Assembly (NCBI GenBank): GCA_035690885.1
Contig: DASSKC010000061.1
Location: 1-59,712, forward strand
Source of the DNA: Oleiagrimonas sp035690885
GTDB taxonomy: Bacteria > Pseudomonadota > Gammaproteobacteria > Xanthomonadales > Rhodanobacteraceae
Length of the DNA: 59,712 nt
Direction of reading: 5' to 3'
The translations under genes and the position numbers were made by a program. Below, in pieces: positions 1 to 9,010 of the stretch. Under the pieces are notes generated by a model that worked only from the letters and a program-made list of their open reading frames with translations, was not told the origin of the DNA and did not search any database. Positions within the stretch are counted from its first letter, which is position 1, and each line of letters begins with the position of its first letter.

Positions 1-1790
1 TCTCGGCGGACAGCATCTACAACCCGACCAACCAGGACATCGGTTTTTACCGGCGTCTGGTCGAGGCACCGAGCCTTCGCGAACTGACCAGCCGCACGCG
101 TCATCTCGATGCCACGCTCAAGGGCTGGTTCATGGTCGGCAGTCATTACTGGAACTGGGATGCCGGCGTCACTTGGAACAAGAACACGGTCAGTGGCGTG
201 GCCGCGGGCAACGTCAACCTGCGCAACGCGCATCGCGCCCTGGGTCCGTCGTTCATCAATGCCGAGGGCGTCGCCAAGTGCGGCACGCCCGATGACGTGA
301 TCGGCGGCTGCATTCCCTGGAACGTGCTGGGCGGGCCGTCGGCGATGACGCCGGAGCTTTACCAGTATCTGTTCGTGAAGAACCGGCGCGAGGCCGGCAG
401 CAAGGGCGTGTCCTACCAGGCCAACCTCACCGGCGGCATGTTCAACATTCCCTTTGGCGGAGAGGCCGCGTTTGCCTTCGGTGTCGAGCGTCGCGAAATG
501 TCCGGCTATACCGAGCCCGATTCGCTGGCGCTGGCCGGCCTGAGCACCAGCAGTGCCAGCCCGGGCATGGATGCCAGCTACAGCGTCAACTCCGTCTACG
601 GCGAGTTGTCGATTCCGTTGCTGCGCGATCAGCCGTGGGCGAAGAACCTGACCTTCGACATCGCCGGACGCTATTCCGACTACAGCACCTTCGGCAGCAC
701 CTTCAACGCCAAGTACGGTTTCGAGTGGAAGCCGATCGAAAGCCTGCTGTTCCGCGGCAACTATTCCGAGGCCTACCGCTCGCCCAGCATCAACAACATG
801 TACAGCGGCGTGCACGATTACTACGTGTACTTCCTGGATCCGTGCGACACCAAGTACGGCGCCGACGCCTATGGCGACAAGGTCCACAATGCCTGCATCG
901 CCAGCCTCAAGGCGGCCGGTTATGCCAATGCGGACAGCTTCCGTCAGGTCGATGCGACCGGCAACCCGGTGGCGACCGCCAACCCGGTGACCACCTCGCG
1001 CTTCCATTACGGCTCCAACCCCGATCTGGATGCCGAAAAAGCAGTCACCAAGACGTTCGGTGTGGTCTACAGCCCCGAGTTTGCTCCGGGACTGGACGTG
1101 TCGCTGGACTGGTACGAAATCAAGATCCGCGATGCCATCGGTCAGGTCACGCCGCAGGGAACGGTCGAGAACTGCTACCTGGGTGATGCGTCCTATTGCG
1201 CCAAGTTCCACCGCAACGCCAATGGCCAGCTGGTGAGTCTGCATTACGGTCTGGGCAACATGGGCAAGGTGGTGATGGAAGGCTACGATTTCGGCATTGC
1301 CTACCGTTTGCCCGCGACCGCGTTCGGATCGTTCAAGCTCACCTCCAACAGCTCCTACCTGGTGCGCAAGAACCTGAAGTGGGGCCATGATGCGCCCATC
1401 GACACGCAGGTCGGCAACAATGTCTGGCGCTTGCGCAACAACACCTCGCTGGACTGGCAGTACGGCAAATTCGGGGCGACCTGGACTATTCGCTACTTCT
1501 CCAGCGTGCGCGAGCCGTGCGATTACATGACCGAGTGCAACATGCCCGACTTCGTGTCGCCGCATTCCGGTGCCCAGCCGACCCGACGCATCGGCGCCAT
1601 CGCGTTCAACGATTTGAGCGTGCGTTGGGACGCGCCGTGGGATGCGCGCATCACCCTGGGCGTGAACAACATCTTCGACCGCGAGGCGCCGATCCAGTAC
1701 GGGCAGCTGCACGATTCGGGAAGCATTCCGTTCAACCCCGCTTACGACCTGGACCGCTACCTGTTCATGAGCTACCACCAGAAGTTCTGA
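1..1790 (+). CDS. TonB-dependent receptor, C-terminal part (5' end outside window)
   Basis: The reading frame is open from the first complete codon at base 3 and ends at 1790, so only the last ~595 residues are present. The segment is all beta-barrel in character: alternating aromatic/polar strands, motifs such as GRYSDYSTFGSTFNAKYGFE and GNYSEAYRSPSINN typical of the mid-barrel of TonB receptors, repeated Cys pairs in extracellular loops, and a C-terminal strand ending in YHQKF with the terminal Phe needed for outer-membrane insertion. Plug and TonB box lie upstream of the window. A secreted GH20 hexosaminidase follows after 95 bases, which suggests uptake of a GlcNAc-containing glycan, but the ligand is inferred from context only. 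Confidence 0.93.
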   Translation, partial: SADSIYNPTNQDIGFYRRLVEAPSLRELTSRTRHLDATLKGWFMVGSHYWNWDAGVTWNKNTVSGVAAGNVNLRNAHRALGPSFINAEGVAKCGTPDDVIGGCIPWNVLGGPSAMTPELYQYLFVKNRREAGSKGVSYQANLTGGMFNIPFGGEAAFAFGVERREMSGYTEPDSLALAGLSTSSASPGMDASYSVNSVYGELSIPLLRDQPWAKNLTFDIAGRYSDYSTFGSTFNAKYGFEWKPIESLLFRGNYSEAYRSPSINNMYSGVHDYYVYFLDPCDTKYGADAYGDKVHNACIASLKAAGYANADSFRQVDATGNPVATANPVTTSRFHYGSNPDLDAEKAVTKTFGVVYSPEFAPGLDVSLDWYEIKIRDAIGQVTPQGTVENCYLGDASYCAKFHRNANGQLVSLHYGLGNMGKVVMEGYDFGIAYRLPATAFGSFKLTSNSSYLVRKNLKWGHDAPIDTQVGNNVWRLRNNTSLDWQYGKFGATWTIRYFSSVREPCDYMTECNMPDFVSPHSGAQPTRRIGAIAFNDLSVRWDAPWDARITLGVNNIFDREAPIQYGQLHDSGSIPFNPAYDLDRYLFMSYHQKF

Positions 1791-1805
1791 TCCCGTTGAC
1801 GCTGC

Positions 1806-1828
1806 GGGGCTGCCTTCACGGCGGCCCC
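1806..1828 (+). terminator. Possible hairpin after the TonB receptor
   Basis: GGGGCTGCC and GGCGGCCCC form a 9-bp stem (one G-U) with a TTCAC loop just after the receptor stop codon. It is followed by GTTGTGT rather than a T-tract, so it may attenuate rather than stop transcription into the GH20 gene. Confidence 0.35.
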
Positions 1829-1885
1829 GTTGTGTCTGGACCTCTCTCATTGTCGCCACGGAGGGCGATTGCAGCGGATAGAAGC

Positions 1886-4081
1886 ATGTTTGCAAGACTT
1901 GCGGTTTTCCTTTTCGGCATCACGCTGGCCTCGATGGCCTGTGCCACGACGGCGGATGTGCACATCGTGCCCAAGCCGCAGCACCTTTCCGTGGGCGAAG
2001 GGCATTTCACCATCGATGCGGATACGGTGGTCACCGCGCCCGAGGGTGAGCGCACTGTCGAGATCGCGCGATTCCTGCGTGATGCGATCGCGCGGCAGAC
2101 CGGCGTGGACGTGGCCGCCGGCACGCGCGCCGACGACCACCGCATCGACCTGCGGCTGGACGATTCCATCGACGGCAAGGAAGCCTACCGCCTGACGGTG
2201 ACGCCCGATCACGTCGAGATCGCGGCGGCCACCACGCACGGCCTGTTCTGGGGCGTGCAGACGCTGCGTCAGTTGTTGCCGGTCGATCCGCACGGCGCCG
2301 TGCAAGTGCCGGTGCTCAGGATCACCGACGCACCGAGCTATCCGTGGCGCGGCATCATGCTGGATGTGGCGCGGCATTTTCAGCCGGTCAGCTTCATCAA
2401 GAAGCAGATCGACCTGATGTCGTATTACAAGTTCAATGTCTTCCACTGGCATCTGACCGACGACCAGGCCTGGCGCATCCACATCAAGCAGTATCCCAAG
2501 CTGACCGGGGTCGGTGCGTGGCGCGACGAGGGTGGCGACAAACCCTATGGCGGCTTCTACACCCCGGCGGATATCCGCGAGGTGATCGACTATGCGCACA
2601 AGCACAACATGCGCGTGGTGCCGGAGATAGAGATGCCGGGCCACAGCACGGCGGCCATCGCGGCCTATCCGGAGCTTTCGTGCACCGACAAGGATCTGGA
2701 AGTGGCCACCGGCTGGGGCGTGTTCGCCAATGCGCTTTGCGTGGGCGAGGACAACACCTACACCTTCGTGCACAACGTGCTCGACGAGGTGATGGCCTTG
2801 TTCCCGTCAAGTTACGTGCACATCGGTGGTGACGAAGTACCCGACGGCGTGTGGAAGCATTGCCCGGCGTGCCGCCAGCTGGCCGAGAGCCATGGGCTGG
2901 AAGGCAAGGCCGGCTTGCAGAGTTACTTCATCGAGCGCGTCCGCCGTTATCTGGCTGACCACGGCAAAACCATGATCGGCTGGGACGAAATCCTCGAGGG
3001 TGATCTTGATCCCGATGCGGTCGTGGAAGTGTGGCGCGGCCCGGACGAGGGCAAGAAGGCGCTGGCCAACGGCAACCGCGTCATCATCGCCGGGCCGTTC
3101 TACCTTGATGCCGCCATCAGTGGTCGCACCCTGGAAGACATCTACCGCAACAACCCGTTCCAGCTCCCGATGTATGCCAGGCATCCGGACCAGGTGCTGG
3201 GTGGCGAGGCGCCGTTGTGGTCCGAGTACATCACCCCGCGCAATGCCACGGCCAAGCTGTATCCGCGTGCGCTGGCGGTGTCCGAACACCTGTGGAACAC
3301 GCAGGCGGATGATGTCGACGATTTCCTGCGCCGGGTGCGTGCGCAGTATCCGCTATGGGCCTCCAACGGCGTGCCTTACGGGCCGGAAAACAAGGACATC
3401 GTCGATTATTCGCTTAGCTGGCACCCCGGTTACCATCGCTGGCGCATCAGCGCCGTGCGCGGCTTCGACGACATGCGTCTGCACTACACCACCGATGGCA
3501 GCGAGCCGACCGTGGATTCGCCGTACTTCAAGGACGTGCTGGATCTTTACGAGCCCAAGACGGTCACCGTGGTGCCGTTCCGCGATGGCGTGCCGTATGC
3601 CGTCAGCCGCAGCTTCCACATCGTGCCCAACCTGGCGCAGGGCAAGCCGGTTGATTACACGCATGCGCCGTCGCGAACCTATGCCGGCAGCCTGGTCGAC
3701 GGCATGCTGGGTGATGGCGATTACCGTTCCGGACGCTGGGCCGGTTGGCAGGGCGCACCCATGGATGCGGTAATCGACCTGGGTCAGCCGACCGAGATCC
3801 GGCGCATCCAGGCGCGCTTCCTGCAGGAAACCGCGGCGTGGATCGTGTTGCCGCGCAGTGTCCGCTTCCAGGTGTCGGACGATGGCCAATCCTGGACCAC
3901 GCTCAGGACCGTGTCATTGGATGCCGATCCGACGGCCGGCGACATCATGATCAAGCCGGTCGACGGCAAGTTGTCCGAGCCGGTGACGGCCCGTTATGTG
4001 CGAGTGCTGGCCAAGCCCTCAAAACAGTCGGTGCATGGCGGTACGCCATTCATCTTTGCCGACGAAATCATCGTGCAATGA
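1886..4081 (+). CDS. Secreted beta-N-acetylhexosaminidase, GH20
   Basis: Retaining exo-hexosaminidase that would remove terminal GlcNAc/GalNAc from chitooligosaccharides or glycans. The 731-residue protein begins with a signal peptide ending near MACATT, followed by a GH20b domain (about 25-150) and the catalytic barrel (about 150-500). The GH20 signature HIGGDEVPDG places the catalytic Asp-Glu pair at D316-E317. A chitobiase C-terminal/Fn3-like segment (GSEPTVDSPYF) and a discoidin/F5-8-type C module (about 590-725) follow and may bind carbohydrate. The frame extends upstream to 1517, but that part overlaps the receptor gene; the ATG at 1886 directly precedes the signal peptide. It lies 95 bases after the receptor stop, so co-transcription is plausible. 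Confidence 0.93.
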   Translation: MFARLAVFLFGITLASMACATTADVHIVPKPQHLSVGEGHFTIDADTVVTAPEGERTVEIARFLRDAIARQTGVDVAAGTRADDHRIDLRLDDSIDGKEAYRLTVTPDHVEIAAATTHGLFWGVQTLRQLLPVDPHGAVQVPVLRITDAPSYPWRGIMLDVARHFQPVSFIKKQIDLMSYYKFNVFHWHLTDDQAWRIHIKQYPKLTGVGAWRDEGGDKPYGGFYTPADIREVIDYAHKHNMRVVPEIEMPGHSTAAIAAYPELSCTDKDLEVATGWGVFANALCVGEDNTYTFVHNVLDEVMALFPSSYVHIGGDEVPDGVWKHCPACRQLAESHGLEGKAGLQSYFIERVRRYLADHGKTMIGWDEILEGDLDPDAVVEVWRGPDEGKKALANGNRVIIAGPFYLDAAISGRTLEDIYRNNPFQLPMYARHPDQVLGGEAPLWSEYITPRNATAKLYPRALAVSEHLWNTQADDVDDFLRRVRAQYPLWASNGVPYGPENKDIVDYSLSWHPGYHRWRISAVRGFDDMRLHYTTDGSEPTVDSPYFKDVLDLYEPKTVTVVPFRDGVPYAVSRSFHIVPNLAQGKPVDYTHAPSRTYAGSLVDGMLGDGDYRSGRWAGWQGAPMDAVIDLGQPTEIRRIQARFLQETAAWIVLPRSVRFQVSDDGQSWTTLRTVSLDADPTAGDIMIKPVDGKLSEPVTARYVRVLAKPSKQSVHGGTPFIFADEIIVQ

Positions 4082-4093
4082 CCCGCAACCGGG

Positions 4094-4876
4094 TTATTGC
4101 CCTTTGAATTCGGGCTTGCGCTTTTCCAGAAACGCCGCGGTGCCTTCGTGCATGTCCTCGGTGGAGAAGGCCAGCGCGAAGTTGCGGGTTTCGTAGGCCA
4201 GGCCCTGGTCGATGCCGCATTCGCCGCCGTTGAGTACGGCATCGAGGATGCCGGCGGCGGCCAGCGGTGCGGCGGCGGCCAATTGGTCGGCCAGTGCATC
4301 GACGGCTTCGTCGAGTGCCTCTGGCGCGACGACCCGATTGACGATGCCCAAGGTGGCGGCACGCTCGGCCTTGATCGGCGTGCCGGTCAGGCACAGCTCC
4401 AGCGCCGCCGCGCGGCCGGCCAGACGGGTCAGACGCTGGGTGCCACCGAATCCGGGAATCAACCCGAGGCCGATTTCCGGCTGACCAAATTTCGCCTTCT
4501 CCGAAGCGACGCGCAGATGACAGGCCATGGCCAGCTCCATGCCGCCACCAAGCGTGAAGCCCTGGATGCGGGCAATCACGGGCTTGCGCAGACGCTCGAT
4601 CGACAGCATCAGCTGCTGGCCGGCGTGCGAGAATGCCTGCGCCTGCACTGGCGTGTAGCTGTGCATTTCGGCAATGTCCGCGCCGGCCACGAAGGCTTTT
4701 TCACCGGCGCCGGTCAACACCACCACGCGCACGGCATCATCCTGCTCGGCCTGGACAAACGCGATGCCCAGCTCATTGATGGTCTCGCGATTGAGCGCGT
4801 TGAGCTTGTCCGGACGGTTGACGGTAATGGTGCGAACGGCGCCGCGATTGGACACCTCGAGTGTGCGATAAGCCAT
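4094..4876 (-). CDS. Enoyl-CoA hydratase/isomerase (crotonase family)
   Basis: A 260-residue crotonase-fold protein, the usual length for a single-function enoyl-CoA hydratase that adds water to trans-2-enoyl-CoA in beta-oxidation. The oxyanion-hole segment AGADIAEM lies at 64-71. The two catalytic glutamates expected for hydratases are both visible: Glu114 in GGGMELAMACH and Glu134 in GQPEIGLGLIPGFGG, 20 residues apart as in characterised hydratases. The start was set at MAYRTLEV because upstream codons in the same frame do not resemble the family; an ATG three codons earlier (4885) is also possible. It converges on the GH20 gene with a 12-base gap. The exact substrate chain length cannot be read from sequence. 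Confidence 0.9.
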   Translation of the reverse strand: MAYRTLEVSNRGAVRTITVNRPDKLNALNRETINELGIAFVQAEQDDAVRVVVLTGAGEKAFVAGADIAEMHSYTPVQAQAFSHAGQQLMLSIERLRKPVIARIQGFTLGGGMELAMACHLRVASEKAKFGQPEIGLGLIPGFGGTQRLTRLAGRAAALELCLTGTPIKAERAATLGIVNRVVAPEALDEAVDALADQLAAAAPLAAAGILDAVLNGGECGIDQGLAYETRNFALAFSTEDMHEGTAAFLEKRKPEFKGQ

Positions 4877-4979
4877 GACGTGCATTTCGTGGAAACGGGA
4901 CGGGAATGGTAGCAGCCGGGAAACTTTTGCCCGACGCGGCTTTCTCATGACACGGGTGTTGCAGGCGTGAATATTGCCA

Positions 4980-5717
4980 ATGAACAACGCGGTACCTGTA
5001 TTTGTGTTTGGCGTGTGTTGCGCCGTGTCCGCGCTGGAGTGGGCGGTTGATCCGGCCGCGGCGGGTTCGGCCGTCAATGCGTCGAAGCCATCCGCTGGCA
5101 GCGTACTGGATCGACACCAGGTGTCGTACGCGATCGGCTATCGCATTGGCAGCGAATTTGCCGATGACGACCCGAAGATCGACATGCCCACATTGCTGCG
5201 CGGGCTCAAGGCGGCCTATGCCCGGCAGCCGCCGACGGTTTCGATGCCGGTCATGCAGCACCAGCTTGATGTACTGGCCGAGCGCATGCACCAGCAGGCC
5301 ATGGCGTCTTTTCAACGCATGGCACAACGCAACGCCCGAACCAGCGCCGCGTTCATGCGCAGCAACGCAAAGAAGCCGGATGTGGTGTCGTTGCCATCGG
5401 GCGTGCAGTACAAGGTGCTCCAGGTCGGGCACGGTGCCGCGCCCACGCTGTCCAGTACGGTGGTCATGAACTATCGCGGGTCACTGGTCAACGGCATGGA
5501 GTTCGACAGTACCTGGGCGCACGGCAAGCCGGTCACGTATGCCGTCGGCAACATGCTGCCGGGCTGGCGCAAGGTGCTTCCGCGCATGCACGTCGGCGCG
5601 CACTGGAAAGTGTTCATCCCGCCGGCGCAGGCCTATGGCGAACGCGGGCAGTTGCCGCGCATCGGGCCCAACGAGGCACTGGTGTTCGATATCCAGTTGC
5701 TGGGCGTCAAACCCTGA
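4980..5717 (+). CDS. Exported FKBP-type peptidyl-prolyl cis-trans isomerase (FkpA/Mip-like)
   Basis: Periplasmic or outer-membrane-facing proline isomerase/chaperone, 245 residues. A short hydrophobic N-terminus ends around AAAGSA, followed by a helical FKBP N-terminal dimerisation domain (about 35-125, starting DRHQVSYAIGYRIGSEFA) and the FKBP catalytic domain from GVQYKVLQ to the end. Active-site features of the fold are present: NYRGSLVNGMEFDSTW, VGNMLPGWRKVLPRMHVG and FIPPAQAYGERG. The ATG at 4980 is used; a TTG two codons upstream is the only nearby alternative. It is transcribed divergently from the enoyl-CoA hydratase with a ~100-base intergenic region, and nothing suggests a functional link with its neighbours. 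Confidence 0.9.
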   Translation: MNNAVPVFVFGVCCAVSALEWAVDPAAAGSAVNASKPSAGSVLDRHQVSYAIGYRIGSEFADDDPKIDMPTLLRGLKAAYARQPPTVSMPVMQHQLDVLAERMHQQAMASFQRMAQRNARTSAAFMRSNAKKPDVVSLPSGVQYKVLQVGHGAAPTLSSTVVMNYRGSLVNGMEFDSTWAHGKPVTYAVGNMLPGWRKVLPRMHVGAHWKVFIPPAQAYGERGQLPRIGPNEALVFDIQLLGVKP

Positions 5718-5821
5718 CTCTGGCAATGATCCGGACGCTGGTCCGGCTGCGGCACTTTCCGCTCGTATAGCGGTCTGATCCGTTATCATCAACGACTCTG
5801 CAACGCTTTCAGGAGCGCAAC

Positions 5822-6622
5822 GTGCGATCAACCAATCCCGTCCTTCGACGCCATCCTTTCCAGGATCAGGCTGCCACTGGCGAACGCATGACCATCAACG
5901 GCACCGTCAACAAGACGGGGTTGTTGCTGGTGCTGGCCATCATCACGGGAGCGTGGACGTGGCATCGCTTTGTCGCGGCCTTTGAAGAGGGCGCCAGGAA
6001 TGTCGGTATCGGCACGGAAAGCGCCGCCATGGCCGCGGCTTCGTCGCATGCCATGAGCGCAATCATGCCGTTCATGATCGGCGGACTGGTGGTCGGCCTC
6101 ATTCTGGCGCTGGTGTCCGCGTTCAAACCGCGTTGGTGCGGTATTACCGCGCCGGCCTATGCCTTGGCCGAAGGTTTTGCCCTGGGCGGCATTTCCGCCT
6201 TCATGGACCTGAAATACCCCGGCATCGTGTTGCAGGCGGTGATGCTGACGGCGGGCGTGATGGTCGCCATGCTCGTGGCCTACCGTGCCGGCTGGATTCG
6301 CGTGACCGACAAGTTCCGCACCTGCGTCGTCGTCGCCACGGGCGCCATTTTCCTGTTGTATCTGGTCGACTTCGGGCTGCAGGCTTTTACCAGCGCCGAT
6401 GTTGGATTCATCCATGATGCGGGCCTGCTCGGCATTGGCTTCAGTTTGTTGGTGGTCGGCATTGCGGCGCTGAACCTGGTACTCGATTTCGACATGATCG
6501 AGCAGGGAGCGTCCAGGGGCGCCCCCAAGTTCATGGAATGGTATGGCGCGTTCGCGCTGATGGTGACGCTGGTCTGGCTGTACATGGAAATCCTGCGTTT
6601 GTTGAGCAAGATCCGACGCTGA
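5822..6622 (+). CDS. Bax inhibitor-1-like (BaxI_1/YccA-type) membrane protein
   Basis: Polytopic inner-membrane protein of 266 residues. The N-terminal MRSTNPVLRRHPF and the INGTVNKTGLLLVLAIITGAWTW first helix resemble the BaxI_1 branch of the Bax-inhibitor superfamily. About seven hydrophobic segments follow, with a conserved-looking aspartate near the end (LVLDFDMIEQG) and a basic C-terminus LSKIRR. The function of bacterial members is not established; ion leak or protease interaction has been proposed for relatives. A GTG start is chosen because AGGAG lies eight bases upstream. A strong bidirectional terminator follows 15 bases after the stop. Confidence 0.82.
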   Translation: MRSTNPVLRRHPFQDQAATGERMTINGTVNKTGLLLVLAIITGAWTWHRFVAAFEEGARNVGIGTESAAMAAASSHAMSAIMPFMIGGLVVGLILALVSAFKPRWCGITAPAYALAEGFALGGISAFMDLKYPGIVLQAVMLTAGVMVAMLVAYRAGWIRVTDKFRTCVVVATGAIFLLYLVDFGLQAFTSADVGFIHDAGLLGIGFSLLVVGIAALNLVLDFDMIEQGASRGAPKFMEWYGAFALMVTLVWLYMEILRLLSKIRR

Positions 6623-6637
6623 CCGCAGCGTCCATCC

Positions 6638-6680
6638 ACGACAAAAAGGCCCGCATGCGACGCATGCGGGCCTTTTTGTC
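6638..6680. terminator. Bidirectional rho-independent terminator
   Basis: A 20-bp perfect inverted repeat with a 3-base loop. The GC-rich core GGCCCGCATGC/GCATGCGGGCC is flanked by AAAAA on one side and TTTTT on the other, so it can stop transcription from both the BaxI_1 gene and the convergent murB. Confidence 0.93.
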
Positions 6681-6699
6681 GTCACGCGTTCGGACTGTG

Positions 6700-7719
6700 T
6701 CAGATGATGCGCGGTTCCGGTTCCAGGTGGACGCCGAAGCGCGAGGCAACGCCGTCGATGACGCGCTGCGCCAGTGCCCACAGTTGCTCACCGCTGGCGT
6801 GACCGTGATTGACCAGTACCAGGGCGTGGCGGTTGGAAATGCCGGCATCGCCCTCGCGCAGCCCCTTGAAGCCGCAACGGTCGATCAACCAGCCGGCGGA
6901 CACCTTGGTGTGATCGTCGCCGACGGGCCATGCCGCCAGTTCCGGGTTTTCGGCGCACAGCGCGCGGGCCTGCGCATTGGGCAAGATCGGGTTCTTGAAA
7001 AAGCTGCCGGCATTGCCGATCACGGCCGGGTCGGGCAACTTGCGTGTGCGCAGCGCGACCACGGCTTCGGCAACCAGATAGGGCGTGGGTTTGGCCACGC
7101 CCATGTGGTCGATTTCCTGGCGCAGGCCGGCGTAGTCCAGCTGCAACGGCCGTGAACGCGGCAAGGCAAAGCGCACGGCGGTGACGATATAGCGATCGCG
7201 TTCGCGTTTGAAGACCGAGTCGCGATAAGTGAAACCGCAGGCCGCGTTGTCGAGCTCAACCACGCGTTCGTCGTGCGTATCCCAGGCTTCCACGCTCTCG
7301 ATGAACTCGGCCACCTCGACGCCATAGGCGCCGATGTTCTGGATCGGGGCGGCACCGACCGTGCCGGGGATCAGGATCAGGTTTTCCAGACCGGCGAAGC
7401 CCTGGCCCAGCGACCAACGCACGAAGTCGTCCCAGCGTTCCCCTGCGGCCACTGCGATGCGGGTGGTATCGCCGTCTTCGTCCACCTGCACACCACGCGT
7501 GTCCATGGCCAGCACGCTGCCGTCATGGTCGCGCGTGAACAACACGTTGCTGCCACCGCCGAGCACCAGTGGCGCGGTATCGAGCTTGTCGAGCACCTCG
7601 GGCAGGGCGCTGGCGTCGTGCAGCATGGCCAGTTGCCGCGCGCGCGCGTCCACGCGCAAGGTGTTGCGCGTGGACAGGCTGGCATCCGTTTCGAGGGTGA
7701 AGCGTTCGGTATCGCTCAT
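6700..7719 (-). CDS. murB: UDP-N-acetylenolpyruvoylglucosamine reductase (type I)
   Basis: Cytoplasmic FAD enzyme making UDP-MurNAc with NADPH, the second committed step of peptidoglycan precursor synthesis. The length (339 aa) matches the E. coli-type enzyme (342). FAD-binding motifs LVLGGGSNVLF and IPGTVGAAPIQNIGAYGVE are in place. The catalytic serine lies in NAGSFFKNP at residue 229, as in E. coli, and the catalytic glutamate is within the C-terminal EPEPRII. Its ATG overlaps the pyrD stop by four bases (ATGA), indicating translational coupling. Pairing with pyrD joins two unrelated housekeeping pathways. Confidence 0.97.
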   Translation of the reverse strand: MSDTERFTLETDASLSTRNTLRVDARARQLAMLHDASALPEVLDKLDTAPLVLGGGSNVLFTRDHDGSVLAMDTRGVQVDEDGDTTRIAVAAGERWDDFVRWSLGQGFAGLENLILIPGTVGAAPIQNIGAYGVEVAEFIESVEAWDTHDERVVELDNAACGFTYRDSVFKRERDRYIVTAVRFALPRSRPLQLDYAGLRQEIDHMGVAKPTPYLVAEAVVALRTRKLPDPAVIGNAGSFFKNPILPNAQARALCAENPELAAWPVGDDHTKVSAGWLIDRCGFKGLREGDAGISNRHALVLVNHGHASGEQLWALAQRVIDGVASRFGVHLEPEPRII

Positions 7720-8747
7720 GCCGCGGAATCCTCAAGTCGGGCAATGGCCTCGACGCACTCGGCGACCAGGCGCGGGCCACGATAAACCAGTCCGGAATAG
7801 ATCTGCACCAATGACGCGCCGGCGCGTATTTTCTGCGCGGCCTGGTCGCCTTGGACGATGCCGCCGACGCCGACGATGCCGACCCGACCGTCCAGTCGTG
7901 CCGTCATGCCTTGCAATACGTCCGTGGCTTGCTTGAACAAGGGTGCGCCCGACAGGCCGCCGCTTTCGTCGACATGCGGCGCATTGCCCACGCCGGTACG
8001 CGCGATGGTGGTGTTGGTGCAAATGACGCCGTCCACGTGCGCCTCGACGAGAACCTCGGCGATGGCGTCCATCTGGCTGGCATCCAGGTCCGGGGCGATC
8101 TTGAGCAGCATCGGCTTGTGCTTGCCATGACGCGCGGCGAGCTTTTCCTGTGCGTCGCGCAGGGTGCCGATGAAACGGCGCAGGGTGTCGCCTTGCTGCA
8201 GGTCGCGCAGGCCCTTGGTGTTGGGCGAGGAAATGTTGACCACAATGTAGCTGGCCAATGGCCACGCGCGTTCCAGGCACAGCAGGTAATCATCGACCGC
8301 CTGCTCGTTGGGCGTGTCCTTGTTCTTGCCGATGTTGATGCCGAGCACGCCGGTATAGGCCGCTTGCTCGACGTTGCGCACCAGCACGTCGATGCCGTCG
8401 TTGTTGAAGCCCATGCGGTTGATCACCGCCTGGTGCCGGGGCAGGCGGAACAGGCGCGGACGCGGGTTGCCCGATTGCGGACGCGGTGTGACCGTGCCCA
8501 CCTCGATGAAACCGAAACCGAATGCGGCCAGGGCATCAAGATGCGCGGCGTTCTTGTCCAATCCCGCCGCCAGACCGACGGGGTTGGGAAAGTCGATGCC
8601 GAAGGCGTGTACGGGGCAGTGTCGCGGTGGTCCGGCAACAAGGCGTGAAAGCCCGGTGCGTTGCGCGATATCCGCGCCACGCAAGGTCAGGCCATGAGCG
8701 GCTTCGGCGTCCAGCTTGAACAGCAGGGGGCGCAGGGCGTGGTACAT
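7716..8747 (-). CDS. pyrD: Dihydroorotate dehydrogenase (quinone), class 2
   Basis: Membrane-associated flavoprotein of pyrimidine biosynthesis, oxidising dihydroorotate with quinone. 343 residues. The N-terminal helical extension (MYHALRPLLFKLDAEAAHG) typical of class 2 enzymes is present. FMN and substrate motifs are clear: GLAAGLDKNAAHLDAL, VGTVTPRPQSGNPRPRLFR, and NISSPNTKGLRDLQ, which holds the class 2 catalytic serine. The C-terminal phosphate-binding region includes VGIVGVGGI and GASLVQIYSGLVYRGP. The start is at 8747, where homology begins. It overlaps murB by four bases and lies 26 bases downstream of a small membrane-protein gene. Confidence 0.97.
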   Translation of the reverse strand: MYHALRPLLFKLDAEAAHGLTLRGADIAQRTGLSRLVAGPPRHCPVHAFGIDFPNPVGLAAGLDKNAAHLDALAAFGFGFIEVGTVTPRPQSGNPRPRLFRLPRHQAVINRMGFNNDGIDVLVRNVEQAAYTGVLGINIGKNKDTPNEQAVDDYLLCLERAWPLASYIVVNISSPNTKGLRDLQQGDTLRRFIGTLRDAQEKLAARHGKHKPMLLKIAPDLDASQMDAIAEVLVEAHVDGVICTNTTIARTGVGNAPHVDESGGLSGAPLFKQATDVLQGMTARLDGRVGIVGVGGIVQGDQAAQKIRAGASLVQIYSGLVYRGPRLVAECVEAIARLEDSAA

Positions 8748-8773
8748 GTGGCGTGGGATCGTCAGGTGGGCGC

Positions 8774-8935
8774 TCAGGCGAACCAGTTCAGGCCGGCCAT
8801 GCCGCCGGCGATGCCCGCGGCCACGAACAGCGCGAAGCCGCAGCCGATCAGGAACAGTTTCCACACCACGCGGGCCGCCGTGCGACCGGCGCTGCGCGAT
8901 TCATCGGTGGCTTGGGTTTCGGTGGCTGTATTCAT
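8774..8935 (-). CDS. Small single-span membrane protein upstream of pyrD (53 aa)
   Basis: A short frame starting ATG AAT ACA at 8935 and ending TGA at 8774. The protein starts MNTATETQATDESRS, a polar soluble head. A basic patch (AGRTAARVVWK) follows, then one ~24-residue hydrophobic span rich in Gly/Ala (LFLIGCGFALFVAAGIAGG) and a short tail ending NWFA. The polar head, basic stop-transfer patch and glycine-zipper-like span look like a real small membrane protein. Its position 26 bases before pyrD on the same strand fits an operon with pyrD-murB. I do not recognise the family, and the function is unknown. Confidence 0.62.
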   Translation of the reverse strand: MNTATETQATDESRSAGRTAARVVWKLFLIGCGFALFVAAGIAGGMAGLNWFA

Positions 8936-9010
8936 GCGTGCGGGCGTGGTGGGAAATGCCGCTCATGATCGCATGAATGACGGTTTTTTTCCGCGAAATA
9001 CATACCCCGA

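Noticed and set aside
5722..5780. Small genes or RNA between the FKBP and BaxI_1 genes
   Set aside because: Only a ~100-base gap with no consistent frame, hairpin or promoter pair beyond the ribosome-binding site of the downstream GTG.
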